Shown here one piece after another: positions 24,020 to 33,546 of a stretch of 43,653 bases of DNA. The position numbers and the translations under genes were made by a program. The notes under the pieces are model-generated. The model was not told where the DNA came from. It did no database searches and saw nothing but the letters and a program-made list of their open reading frames with translations. Position 1 is the first letter of the stretch. Each line of letters begins with the position of its first letter. The stretch is from Rhodanobacteraceae bacterium (GTDB taxonomy: Bacteria; Pseudomonadota; Gammaproteobacteria; Xanthomonadales; Rhodanobacteraceae): NCBI GenBank assembly GCA_025924775.1, contig JAICHS010000002.1, forward strand, positions 1-43,653, in the 5' to 3' direction.

Positions 24020-25421
24020 CGGTTTCCAGGTCCTTCAGCGACAGGGTGCCGGCGGAGTACTTCAGGTTGAGCCGGTTGATCACCAGCGCGTGGCGCGCCT
24101 GCGAGTACGTCCCCAGTGCCTGGAAGTAGGTGCTTTGCGCGATCAGCAGGTTGACGATGGTCTGGGTGCCGATGTCGTAGCCCGCCTGGGTGGCGTCCAG
24201 CGCGGTCTTGGCCGATTCCACCGCCGCCTTGTTGGCTTCCACCGAGCTGATGCCCGCCATGATCGCGTTGAATGCGTTGCGGGTATTGCTGACCGTGGTG
24301 CGGCGGTCTTGCTCCAGAACCTGGCCGGCCTGGTCACGCTGTGCGATGGCCTGCCGCTCGCGCGCGATGATGCCGCCGCCCTGGAACAGCGGGACGGTCA
24401 GCACCAGCCCGACCGTGGTGCCGGAGTTGCGGGTGTCGGTGAGGTTGCTCGGCAGGCCACTCGTATTCCGGATATTGCTGGAGGTCCCTGCCCATGACGC
24501 GCCGCGCGAATAACTGACCGAGGCGTTCAAGGTTGGCAGGTGGCCCGCGTGCGCGGCGGTGACGTCGTGTTGCGCGGATTCCAGCAGGTCGCGCTGCGCT
24601 TGCAGCAACGGGTTGCTGGCGAGCGCGGTGGTGACCCAGTCGTTGATGTTGTTGGGCTCCGGCGACGACATCGGCAACTGGTTGGTCAGCACTTCCAGCG
24701 CGCCGGTCTTCTGGCCGGTGATCTGTTCCAGCGCCTGGCGGTCATTGAACACCAGGTTTTCCGCGCTGATCACCTGCGACACTGCCGTGTCGTACGCGGA
24801 TTTCGCGTCGGCCACGTCGGTGATGGCGGCAAACCCGACGTCGTACTTGGCCTGGGCCTGGTCCATCTGCTTTTTCAACGAAGCCTCGTTGGACTTGGCG
24901 TATTTCAGCTGGTCCTCGTCCGTGAGCACGGTGAAATACGCGGTGGCCACGCGCAGGATCAGGTTCTGCTGGGCGGCGGCGTACTGCGCCTCGGTCGAGC
25001 GTGCGCTGGCCTTGCCGGCGCGCCATTGTTCGAACTCGCCCAAGTCGAACAGGACCTGGTTGAGGCCTACCGATTGGCTGCGCGAGCGACTGCCGGTACC
25101 GACCTGGTCGACCAGCTGCGGCGTACCGTTCGGATTGTCGATCACGGCCGGGCCCTGGGTACCGTGGCTGTCGTTGAGCGACACGTCGCCGTTGAGTTGC
25201 GGCAACAGCGGCGCACGCGCAATGGCGGCACCAGCCTGGCCGATGCGCTGCTGCGCTTCGGCCTGTTTCAGCACCGGATCGGATTGCAGGGCTTGCCGGT
25301 AGGCGTCCACGAGGTTTTCGGCGTGCGCCGAGGCCACGTGGCCGCAGCCGAGCGCCGCCGCGATGGCGAGGGCGCAGGCGCGGATCACGAGGGAATGGCG
25401 GGGCGCGTCAAGTGGGGTCAT
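24000..25421 (-). CDS. tolC: TolC-family outer membrane channel
   Basis: A 473-residue outer-membrane efflux protein. A signal peptide ending near HVASAHA is followed by NLVDAYRQALQSDPVL, the first of the two internally repeated OEP units; the second begins near DWVTTALASNPLLQAQRDLL. The TVPLFQGGGIIARERQA region and long helices match the barrel and periplasmic tunnel pattern. It pairs with RND or ABC pumps and type I secretion systems, none of which is encoded here. AAGGA precedes the ATG. The PCMT-family gene reads in the same direction 36 nt upstream and likely forms an operon with it. Confidence 0.94.
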   Translation of the reverse strand: MTPLDAPRHSLVIRACALAIAAALGCGHVASAHAENLVDAYRQALQSDPVLKQAEAQQRIGQAGAAIARAPLLPQLNGDVSLNDSHGTQGPAVIDNPNGTPQLVDQVGTGSRSRSQSVGLNQVLFDLGEFEQWRAGKASARSTEAQYAAAQQNLILRVATAYFTVLTDEDQLKYAKSNEASLKKQMDQAQAKYDVGFAAITDVADAKSAYDTAVSQVISAENLVFNDRQALEQITGQKTGALEVLTNQLPMSSPEPNNINDWVTTALASNPLLQAQRDLLESAQHDVTAAHAGHLPTLNASVSYSRGASWAGTSSNIRNTSGLPSNLTDTRNSGTTVGLVLTVPLFQGGGIIARERQAIAQRDQAGQVLEQDRRTTVSNTRNAFNAIMAGISSVEANKAAVESAKTALDATQAGYDIGTQTIVNLLIAQSTYFQALGTYSQARHALVINRLNLKYSAGTLSLKDLETVNALLK

Positions 25422-25457
25422 GCCTGAAAGTCCTTGCCGGGGCGCGGGGCTCCGGTT

Positions 25458-26123
25458 TCACAAGTTGAACGTGCGAACGGGCGCGGCGCCTGCAAGATAG
25501 GGCGCATCGGTTTCAAACAAACGGTCTTCGATCCAGGCGCCGTCGGGCGCGCGCTGCAGCAGCACCGCCTGCATCGCGGGCTCGACGCCACGTATGACAA
25601 ACAAGCGACCCGCAGGTTTTAGCCAGCGGTCGAAAATCGCCGGCAGCGTCGCGACCGCGCCGGTTACTGCGATGGCGTCAAACTGCTGGTCGGGCGCGTA
25701 GCCCGACAGCGCGTCGGCGTGCACGCACTCGACGTTGCCGATGGCCTGTGCCCGCAGTTTCGCGCGGGCCGCGTCGATGAATTCGGCGCGGTGGTCGATG
25801 CTGGTGACGTGTGCGGACAGGCGCGCCAGGCAGGCGGCGAAGTAGCCGCTGCCGGTGCCGACTTCGAGGAGGTGCTCACTGGCAGTTGGGCGCAGCGCCT
25901 GCAGGACGCGGCCCTCCACGACCGGTTTCAGCATCACTTCGTCGTGGCCGAGCGGCAGCGCAACGTCGGCATACGCGAGTGCCGCGTAGGCCTTGGGTAC
26001 GAAGGCCTCGCGCGGCAGGCTGCCCAGTACGTCGAGCACGCGTGCATCCAGTACTTCCCACGGGCGTACCTGGTTTTCCACCATGTTGCGGCGCGCGACC
26101 GCGAGTTCAGGATTCATGTTCAT
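25458..26123 (-). CDS. Protein-L-isoaspartate O-methyltransferase family protein
   Basis: A 221-residue SAM-dependent methyltransferase of the PCMT type. MVENQVRP and PREAFVPKAY near the N-terminus, LLEVGTGSGYFAA (SAM motif I) and the DAIAVTGAVATLP segment are characteristic. Canonical Pcm repairs isoaspartyl residues; this shorter subgroup, commonly found beside tolC in proteobacteria, may have another substrate. ATGs at 26123 and 26117 are both possible. It leads the tolC operon and is divergent from the TetR gene across about 360 nt. Confidence 0.88.
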   Translation of the reverse strand: MNMNPELAVARRNMVENQVRPWEVLDARVLDVLGSLPREAFVPKAYAALAYADVALPLGHDEVMLKPVVEGRVLQALRPTASEHLLEVGTGSGYFAACLARLSAHVTSIDHRAEFIDAARAKLRAQAIGNVECVHADALSGYAPDQQFDAIAVTGAVATLPAIFDRWLKPAGRLFVIRGVEPAMQAVLLQRAPDGAWIEDRLFETDAPYLAGAAPVRTFNL

Positions 26124-26484
26124 GTCGATCGGTGGTCTATTCGAAGCAAAGACTGGAAAGCTTAGGCGCGCGTGCCTTCGCGGGCAACGGCGTACAGACT
26201 GCGGGTGGCACCCCTGGCGCCGAAGTGCCGGAAGTCATCGCGCGTGCATGACGGCGATCATGTACCGCGCAGTCAACTTGAGGCAGAATCCGTGCCAGTG
26301 AGACGCACAAAAAAATATTGCGTGGAATCAAGTACATTGCGTTTCCGCGCTAGCCGGGATCGTGTCCGCGGACAGCCGGGCGGACACCGCGGACGCGCGT
26401 GCCGCGGCGGGCACAGGTGCAAATGTGAACTGGCGCGTATAATAACGCGATGTGGCAAACCATCGAAATCAGCGTGGAACAGGC
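26124..26484. other. Divergent intergenic region between PCMT/tolC and tetR
   Basis: The 361 nt include an unusually AT-rich patch around 26300-26345 and a perfect -10 box close to tetR. I found no gene or riboswitch. It is the natural place for a TetR operator controlling the tolC operon, but I did not find a clear dyad to name as the operator. Confidence 0.4.
26438..26443 (+). promoter_or_regulatory. -10 box of the tetR promoter
   Basis: A perfect TATAAT hexamer lies 41 nt before the tetR ATG. The matching -35 region is weak, which fits an autoregulated regulator gene. Confidence 0.42.
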
Positions 26485-27126
26485 ATGAACGTCGCATCGG
26501 AACGTTGCAGCGGTCCCGGACGACCCAAGGATCTGGAAAAACGCGCCGCGATCCTGGAAGCGGCCAAGCGGTTGTTTCCGCAACACGGCTTTGAAGGCAC
26601 CAGCATGGATGCCGTCGCGGCCGAGGCCGGCGTGTCCAAGCTCACCGTGTACAGCCACTTCGGCGGCAAGGAAGCGCTGTTCATCGAAACCATCCACTGC
26701 AAATGCGATGGCCTGCTGCCGCACACGCTGTTCAACGTGGACATCGCGGCGCCGGTGCGCGGGCAGTTGCTGGGCGTCGCGCGCGCGTTCTTCGCGCTGA
26801 TGATGAGCGAAGGTGCGCTGGGCATGCATCGCACGCTGGTCGCAAGCTCGCAGCAATCGCCCAAGCTGGCCAAGCTGTTCTGGGAAGCCGGACCCATGCG
26901 CGTGCAGGCTGCCCTGGCCGACATGCTGGACAAGGAAGTGGCGGCCCGCCAACTCGACATTGCCGATACCCGGTGCGCCGCCAGCCAGTTTTTCTGCCTG
27001 CTGAAGGGCGAGCATCATGCGCGCATGCTGTTCGGCTGCGGCCGACCCACGCCCGCGGAAACCGAGGCCCATCTGGAAGCGACCGTGGACATGTTCCTGC
27101 GGGCGTATGCTTGCGATCGTCCTTGA
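26485..27126 (+). CDS. TetR/AcrR-family transcriptional regulator
   Basis: A 213-residue repressor. The N-terminal HTH spans about residues 36-60 (GTSMDAVAAEAGVSKLTVYS) inside a KRAAILEAAKRLF...KEALFIETI frame typical of TetR. The C-terminal ligand domain contains GALGMHRTLVASSQQSPKLA and resembles AcrR/AefR-like regulators of efflux genes. Divergence from the tolC operon suggests control of it, which is inference. The start at 26485 has a GGAACAGG purine stretch upstream. The last 14 nt of the gene form the start of a 108-bp tandem duplication. Confidence 0.9.
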   Translation: MNVASERCSGPGRPKDLEKRAAILEAAKRLFPQHGFEGTSMDAVAAEAGVSKLTVYSHFGGKEALFIETIHCKCDGLLPHTLFNVDIAAPVRGQLLGVARAFFALMMSEGALGMHRTLVASSQQSPKLAKLFWEAGPMRVQAALADMLDKEVAARQLDIADTRCAASQFFCLLKGEHHARMLFGCGRPTPAETEAHLEATVDMFLRAYACDRP

Positions 27127-27328
27127 TCGCCGCGTCGTTTCGCATCGCGGCCAGGTGAAGTTTCCCGACCTCGGTTGCTCCAGAACGGCCATCCATGGCC
27201 TGACGTTTCGCGACGTTTTTGCGATCGTCCCCGATCGCGGCTTCGTTCCGCATCGTAGCCAGGTGGAGTTTGTCGGCTTCGGTTGCTCCAGAACGGCCAT
27301 CCATGGTCTGACTTTTCACAACGGCCGC
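27113..27328 (+). repeat. Two tandem 108-bp repeats overlapping the tetR 3' end
   Basis: Copy 1 (27113-27220) and copy 2 (27221-27328) align without gaps at roughly 80 percent identity by eye, sharing GCGATCGTCC at the start and the CTCCAGAACGGCCATCCATG block. Copy 1 begins inside the last codons of tetR. Each copy contains the 16-base repeat core (27187-27202; variant at 27295-27310). Confidence 0.8.
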
Positions 27329-27406
27329 TTCGCACGAATGCTGGTGCATTTTGCGATTCATCGGGGGATTCGCCATCGCGCGGCGGACGTGGTTCAATGG
27401 CTGCCT
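27329..27406. other. Leader upstream of the TPP riboswitch
   Basis: The stretch between the tandem repeat and the riboswitch presumably contains or precedes the thiC promoter. I see a partial similarity to the repeat start (TTTTGCGATTCATCGG) but no clear -10/-35 pair. Confidence 0.35.
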
Positions 27407-27485
27407 GAAGCGGGGGTGCCGCGCACATCGCGGCTGAGAAACACCCTTCGAACCTGGTTCGGTTAGTACCGATGTAGGGAGCTTC
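27407..27485 (+). ncRNA. TPP (THI-box) riboswitch
   Basis: The conserved core is intact: GGGGGTGCC, GGCTGAGA, ACCCTTCGAACCTG, and GTACCGATGTAGGGA. GAAGC (27407-27411) pairs with GCTTC (27481-27485) to close P1. It precedes thiC by 125 nt. By family knowledge, thiamine pyrophosphate binding turns off thiC expression. Confidence 0.96.
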
Positions 27486-27540
27486 GCCACACGACCCGGC
27501 TGGCCGTGTGTCCGGTGCCGCCGTTTCAAGCCGCGAATCC

Positions 27541-27576
27541 TTCGCGCGGACCACGCATGGTGTGGTCGTGCGCGAA
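27541..27576 (+). promoter_or_regulatory. Long hairpin in the thiC leader, possible expression platform
   Basis: TTCGCGC (27541-27547) pairs with GCGCGAA (27570-27576), and inside it GACCAC (27549-27554) pairs with GTGGTC (27562-27567). The loop is 7 nt. A smaller CACACG/CGTGTG hairpin (27488-27510) lies between it and the riboswitch. There is no T-run, so control could be translational or Rho-dependent. Confidence 0.5.
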
Positions 27577-27610
27577 ACCCGGTTCGCCCGCCCACCTTGA
27601 AACGGGAACG

Positions 27611-29530
<1,920 letters not shown>

Positions 29531-29637
29531 TCGACAGCGTCGCTGGGTGCGATCGCAAGGATGTGTTGGCGCCCTTCACACACGCGGCGCTAGGGTGGTC
29601 TTTCGACAGGCAATCTGGGCAACCGAGGAGTACGGAC

Positions 29638-30219
29638 ATGGCCAGCAAAACCCAACCGTTTCTCACCGACATCAAGACCCTGCGTCGGCGCGCGCGCGAA
29701 CACATCCATCGGGGTGCCATCACCGCGGGCTACAAGGCCGATCGCGAAACGGTGCTGAAGCTGCTGAACGAGGCGTTGGCGACCGAAATCGTGTGCGTGC
29801 TGCGCTACAAGTACCACTACTACATGGCGTCCGGCATCAACGCCAAATCGATCGCCGACGAGTTCCTGCAACACGCCAACGAGGAACAGGGTCACGCCGA
29901 CCTGATTTCCCAACGCATCACGCAGCTCGAGGGCGCACCCAACCTGTCGCCGGACGGCCTGTTGACCCGCAGCCATTCCGAGTACGTCGAAGGCGATGAC
30001 CTGGTGGACATGATCAAGGAAGACCTGGTCGCCGAGCGCATCGCCATCGAAAGCTACAGCGAGATGATCCGCTACATCGGCGACGGCGACCCCACCACGC
30101 GCAGGATGATGGAAGAAATCCTGGCGATGGAGGAGGAACACGCCGAGGATCTTTCGACCATGCTGGCCGATCTTGGCCACAAGGGCGAACCGGCCAAGCC
30201 GCGCGCGGCAAAGCGCTGA
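29638..30219 (+). CDS. Ferritin-like (bacterioferritin-family) protein
   Basis: A 193-residue four-helix ferritin-like protein. Likely di-iron ligands are E50, E83 with H86 (EEQGH), E133, and E165 with H168 (EEEH). The residue after E83 is Gln, so the Met heme ligand of classical Bfr is absent. Longer N- and C-terminal extensions (RRRAREHIHRG; KPRAAKR) are basic and could bind DNA or nucleic acid, as in Dps-like proteins; that is inference. GAGGAG precedes the ATG. It stands alone between thiC and a glycosyltransferase gene, far from the bfr/bfd pair. Confidence 0.88.
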   Translation: MASKTQPFLTDIKTLRRRAREHIHRGAITAGYKADRETVLKLLNEALATEIVCVLRYKYHYYMASGINAKSIADEFLQHANEEQGHADLISQRITQLEGAPNLSPDGLLTRSHSEYVEGDDLVDMIKEDLVAERIAIESYSEMIRYIGDGDPTTRRMMEEILAMEEEHAEDLSTMLADLGHKGEPAKPRAAKR

Positions 30220-30244
30220 CCCGGCGACAGGGCGCCCCATAAGC

Positions 30245-30275
30245 TTGCCGTAAGCATCGGCTGCCACCCTATGAT
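30245..30275 (+). promoter_or_regulatory. Weak promoter candidate before the ArnT-like gene
   Basis: TTGCCG (30245-30250) and TATGAT (30270-30275) are separated by 19 nt, longer than optimal, and lie about 45 nt before the ATG at 30320. Confidence 0.25.
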
Positions 30276-30319
30276 GCTGTTTCGGCCAGTCGGCCGCCTG
30301 ATCGGGAATCTGTTTCACC

Positions 30320-31909
30320 ATGAATGCACCCGGTGGCGTCGACGAGCCCGCGGCAGGTCAGGTATGGCGCTGGCTGACACTTTGGTGCGCGCTGCTGTTG
30401 CCACTGGCGATTCTGTTTCCGCCGATCCCGATCGACGAGACGCGCTACCTGACCGCCGCGTGGGAGATGTACAACTCGGGGCAGTGGCTGGTGCCCACCG
30501 TCAATGGCGCGTGGTATTCCGACAAGTCGCCGCTGCTGTTCTGGCTGATCGCGGGTGGCTGGAAGCTCATCGGCGTGCACACCTGGGTGGCGCGCGTCGA
30601 GGCACTGGTCGTCGCGCTGGGCATGCTGCTGGCACTGCGGCGCTTGGCCCTGCGCCTGGGCATGGATGCGCGCGGCGCCGACACCGCGATGTGGCTCCTG
30701 GCGGGCTGCCTCGGCTTCACGGTGTTTTCCACCGCGATCATGTTCGACCTGCTGCTCGCGCTGACCGTGCTGGGTGCACTGCACGCGTTGCTGGATCTTG
30801 ATGCGGGAAAGTGGGCGCGCGGCAGCGTGCTGCTGGGCGTGATGATCGGCCTCGGCATCTTGGCCAAGGGCCCGGTGATGCTGTTGCACATCGTGGCGGT
30901 CGCGTTGCTGGCGCCGCTGTGGAGCGCCAGCGCGCGTACCCACAAGGCGCGCTGGTATTTCGCGTTGCTGGCCGGTTTGTTGCTTGGCGTCGCGATTACG
31001 TTGTGCTGGCTGTTGCCGGCTGCCTGGTTTGCGGGGCCCACGTACTGGCAGCCGCTGCTGGACAAGGTTACCGGGCGCATCGCCCAAAGCTTCGCACACA
31101 ACCGCGCGTGGTGGTGGTACCTGCCGCTGCTGCCGGTGCTGCTGCTGCCGTGGCTGTTGACCCTGCGCGCGCCGCTTGCGGCGTGGGCGGGCTTGTGGCG
31201 CGGCCGCTTCGGGCGGTTCCTGTGGTGCTGGTGGGTGGTCCCGTTCGTGGCGTTCTGCGCGATCAGCGGCAAGCAGATCCACTACCTGTTGCCGCTGCTG
31301 CCCGCGTGGGCGCTGGCGGGCGCGTGGTTGCTGCAACAACCGGGTACGCGGCTGCGCCCGCTGCTGTTCGGCTTGCTGGCGTTGCTGGTGGGCGTGGGCA
31401 TGGCGACGCTGCCCTGGCAGGCCGCCAGGACATTCCATTTCCCGGTGCAACCCGCGGTTGCGTTGATCGCACTGGCCGCATTGATCATCGCGGTCGGCGC
31501 ATGGCGCGCATGGGGCCGCAGCGCGCGTTCGCTGGCGTTGTCTGCGACCGCGCTGGCAGCGGCGGCGATGCTGGCGGGCGCGCTGGCATACCTGCCGGCG
31601 CTGGACGTGCGGCCGGAAGCCGCATTCGTGAAGCAGGCCCTGGCCGAGCACGTCGCCATCGCACACGTCGAATGGCACAACGGCTTGTTTGGCTATACCG
31701 GGCGCCTCGAACGGCCGCTGCCATGGATTGCGCGCAACCAGGTGCTGGCGTGGTGCCGCGCGCATCCGCAGGGGCTGTTGTTGACCAGCGATCGCGGCAC
31801 GGAGCCGGCCGGTGTGGCGCCCTTCAAGACCTGGCCGTATTTCCTGTCCGGCGATCGTCGCATCGCGGCGTGGCGCGCGGCGCAAGTGCTGGGCGCGGCC
31901 GACCACTGA
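30320..31909 (+). CDS. ArnT/PMT-like membrane glycosyltransferase
   Basis: A 529-residue polytopic protein with about ten to twelve membrane helices. The acidic IDETRYLTAAWEMYNSGQWL motif in the first loop, followed by WYSDKSPLLFW, is the catalytic and donor region of ArnT-like GT83/GT39 transferases. These use undecaprenyl-phosphate-linked sugars to modify lipid A or other envelope glycans. The C-terminal part is short and soluble. Substrate unknown; no arn cluster is nearby. The M28 peptidase gene follows after 66 nt. Confidence 0.88.
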   Translation: MNAPGGVDEPAAGQVWRWLTLWCALLLPLAILFPPIPIDETRYLTAAWEMYNSGQWLVPTVNGAWYSDKSPLLFWLIAGGWKLIGVHTWVARVEALVVALGMLLALRRLALRLGMDARGADTAMWLLAGCLGFTVFSTAIMFDLLLALTVLGALHALLDLDAGKWARGSVLLGVMIGLGILAKGPVMLLHIVAVALLAPLWSASARTHKARWYFALLAGLLLGVAITLCWLLPAAWFAGPTYWQPLLDKVTGRIAQSFAHNRAWWWYLPLLPVLLLPWLLTLRAPLAAWAGLWRGRFGRFLWCWWVVPFVAFCAISGKQIHYLLPLLPAWALAGAWLLQQPGTRLRPLLFGLLALLVGVGMATLPWQAARTFHFPVQPAVALIALAALIIAVGAWRAWGRSARSLALSATALAAAAMLAGALAYLPALDVRPEAAFVKQALAEHVAIAHVEWHNGLFGYTGRLERPLPWIARNQVLAWCRAHPQGLLLTSDRGTEPAGVAPFKTWPYFLSGDRRIAAWRAAQVLGAADH

Positions 31910-31975
31910 CCTTTGCCACGTGCATTCGCGTCGCGGCGAGGCTACGCTCGGGCGGTTGCCTTGGAGGGATACATC

Positions 31976-33469
31976 ATGCTGCGCATTCGTGTGCTGTCCG
32001 CCGCGACCTTTGGCGTGTTGATGACCGCCGCTGCCTTGGCCGCGCCGCCACCCGCCAACACCCATCCCGAGTTGCATGCCATCGCGGCCGCGGTGCAGGC
32101 GTCCAACCTGCACGCCAGCGACGCCGCGCTGGTCGGCTTCGGTACCCGCCACACGCTTTCCACGACCACCTCGAAAACGCGTGGAATCGGCGCGGCACGG
32201 CGCTGGGTCGCCACGCAGTTCGAAGGCATATCCAGGGGCTGCGGCGGCTGTCTCGAAATCGTCAAGCCGGCGCAGTCATTCACCGGCGAGCGCATGCCCA
32301 AGGCCGGCGCCGAAGTGATGGACGTGGTCGCGATCCAGCGCGGTACCAGTGATCCGGAGCGCGTGATCGTGATGACCGCGCACCTCGATTCGCGCCGCAG
32401 CGACGTGATGGATGCAACCGGCGACGCGCCCGGTGCCAACGATGATGCAGCCGGCGTTTCGGCGCTGCTCGAAACCGCGCGCGTGCTGTCCAGGTACAAG
32501 TTTCCGGCAACGTTGGTGTATTCGGCCGATTCCGGCGAGGAACAGGGCCTGTTCGGCGGCAAGATCATCGCGCAGTACGCCGTCGACCAGGGCTGGAAGG
32601 TCGAGGCCAACCTCAACAACGACATGGTCGGCAACTCGCACGGCGGCAACGGCGCCCACGATCCGCACACGATCCGCGTGTTCTCGGAAGGCACCAAGGC
32701 CAACGAGACGCTCAAACAGGCTGCGTATCGCCGCTACCACGGCGGTGGCGTGGATTCGCCTTCGCGCAACATCGCGCGCTACATGGCCGTGCTGGCCGAG
32801 CAGTACCTCGATGATTTCCACGTGCGCATGGTGTATCGCACCGATCGCTGGGGGCGGTCCGGTGACCAGGTGCCGTTCCTCGAGCAGGGCTTCCCGGCGG
32901 TGCGTTTGTCCGAATCCAACGAGAACTATGACCACCAGCACCAGAACGTGCGGGTCGAGAACGGCGTGCACTACGGCGACGTGATTTCGGGCGTGGATTT
33001 CGACTACCTCGCCAACGTCACACGTCTGGACGCGGTCACCATGGCATCGCTGGCGATGGCGCCGCCGCCGCCGTCCGGACTCTCCGTGAAGGGTGCCGTC
33101 GCCTATGACACCACGCTGGCGTGGCAGCCGTCGCCGGGCGCGGCCAGCTACAACGCGTGGTGGCGCGAAACCACCGCGCCGCAGTGGCAGCACCTGCAGC
33201 AGGCGGGCGATGCCGATTCGGTGGTGCTGAAGAACATTATCCTCGACGACTTCTTCTTCGGCGTGTCGGCGGTCAGCCGGGACGGCTGGGAGAGCCCCGT
33301 GGAGTTCCCCGGCTTCGCCGGCAGCTTCGCGCGCTCGCCCAAACTGGGCGCCGACGGCAAGCCGACCAACGAACGCTATCCGAGTGCCTCCGGCGTGTTC
33401 GGCGGCGGCGCGGTGGGGCCGGCTTCGTGGCGGCAACCGGCGCCGCCGGCATCGGGCAAGACGCCGTGA
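31976..33469 (+). CDS. Secreted M28-family zinc aminopeptidase
   Basis: A 497-residue exported peptidase. The signal peptide ends near TAAALAA. The di-zinc site of M28 is visible: H136 (TAHLDSR), D156 (GANDDAAG), E188 as general base with E189 (SGEEQG), D216 (NNDMVG) and the later NYDHQHQN histidine. A C-terminal beta-rich domain of about 110 residues follows the catalytic domain and resembles a fibronectin-like module. It probably trims peptides outside the cytoplasm. GGAGGG lies upstream of the ATG at 31976. Confidence 0.9.
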   Translation: MLRIRVLSAATFGVLMTAAALAAPPPANTHPELHAIAAAVQASNLHASDAALVGFGTRHTLSTTTSKTRGIGAARRWVATQFEGISRGCGGCLEIVKPAQSFTGERMPKAGAEVMDVVAIQRGTSDPERVIVMTAHLDSRRSDVMDATGDAPGANDDAAGVSALLETARVLSRYKFPATLVYSADSGEEQGLFGGKIIAQYAVDQGWKVEANLNNDMVGNSHGGNGAHDPHTIRVFSEGTKANETLKQAAYRRYHGGGVDSPSRNIARYMAVLAEQYLDDFHVRMVYRTDRWGRSGDQVPFLEQGFPAVRLSESNENYDHQHQNVRVENGVHYGDVISGVDFDYLANVTRLDAVTMASLAMAPPPPSGLSVKGAVAYDTTLAWQPSPGAASYNAWWRETTAPQWQHLQQAGDADSVVLKNIILDDFFFGVSAVSRDGWESPVEFPGFAGSFARSPKLGADGKPTNERYPSASGVFGGGAVGPASWRQPAPPASGKTP

Positions 33470-33511
33470 GCCGCGTGGTCGCCGTGCGGGGAAACGTGTT
33501 GCGGGATTGAT

Positions 33512-33540
33512 CGCGGAGGCCGCCGGCGACGTCCGCGGCC
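33512..33540. terminator. GC hairpin between convergent M28 and hrpB genes
   Basis: GGCCGC (33518-33523) can pair with GCGGCC (33535-33540), or alternatively CGCGGA (33512-33517) with TCCGCG (33532-33537). It sits in the 77-nt convergent gap. No T-run follows, so this is a weak call. Confidence 0.25.
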
Positions 33541-33546
33541 GCACCC

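Noticed and set aside
22396..24129. 577-codon frame overlapping waaA in another phase
   Set aside because: Arg/Ala/Gly-rich composition without motifs, while the waaA frame carries all GT30 motifs.
27113..27328. Possible CRISPR array or insertion sequence remnant
   Set aside because: The two units are adjacent with no spacers, no terminal inverted repeats, and no transposase fragment.
27015..27554. Minus-strand frame containing a repeated GHGWPFWSNR-like peptide
   Set aside because: The repetition comes from the 108-bp tandem DNA repeat. There is no ribosome binding site and the frame runs antisense through the riboswitch.
30269..32152. 627-codon antisense frame opposite the ArnT-like transferase
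   Set aside because: Gln/His/Arg-rich with no domain; produced by codon bias of the membrane protein on the other strand.
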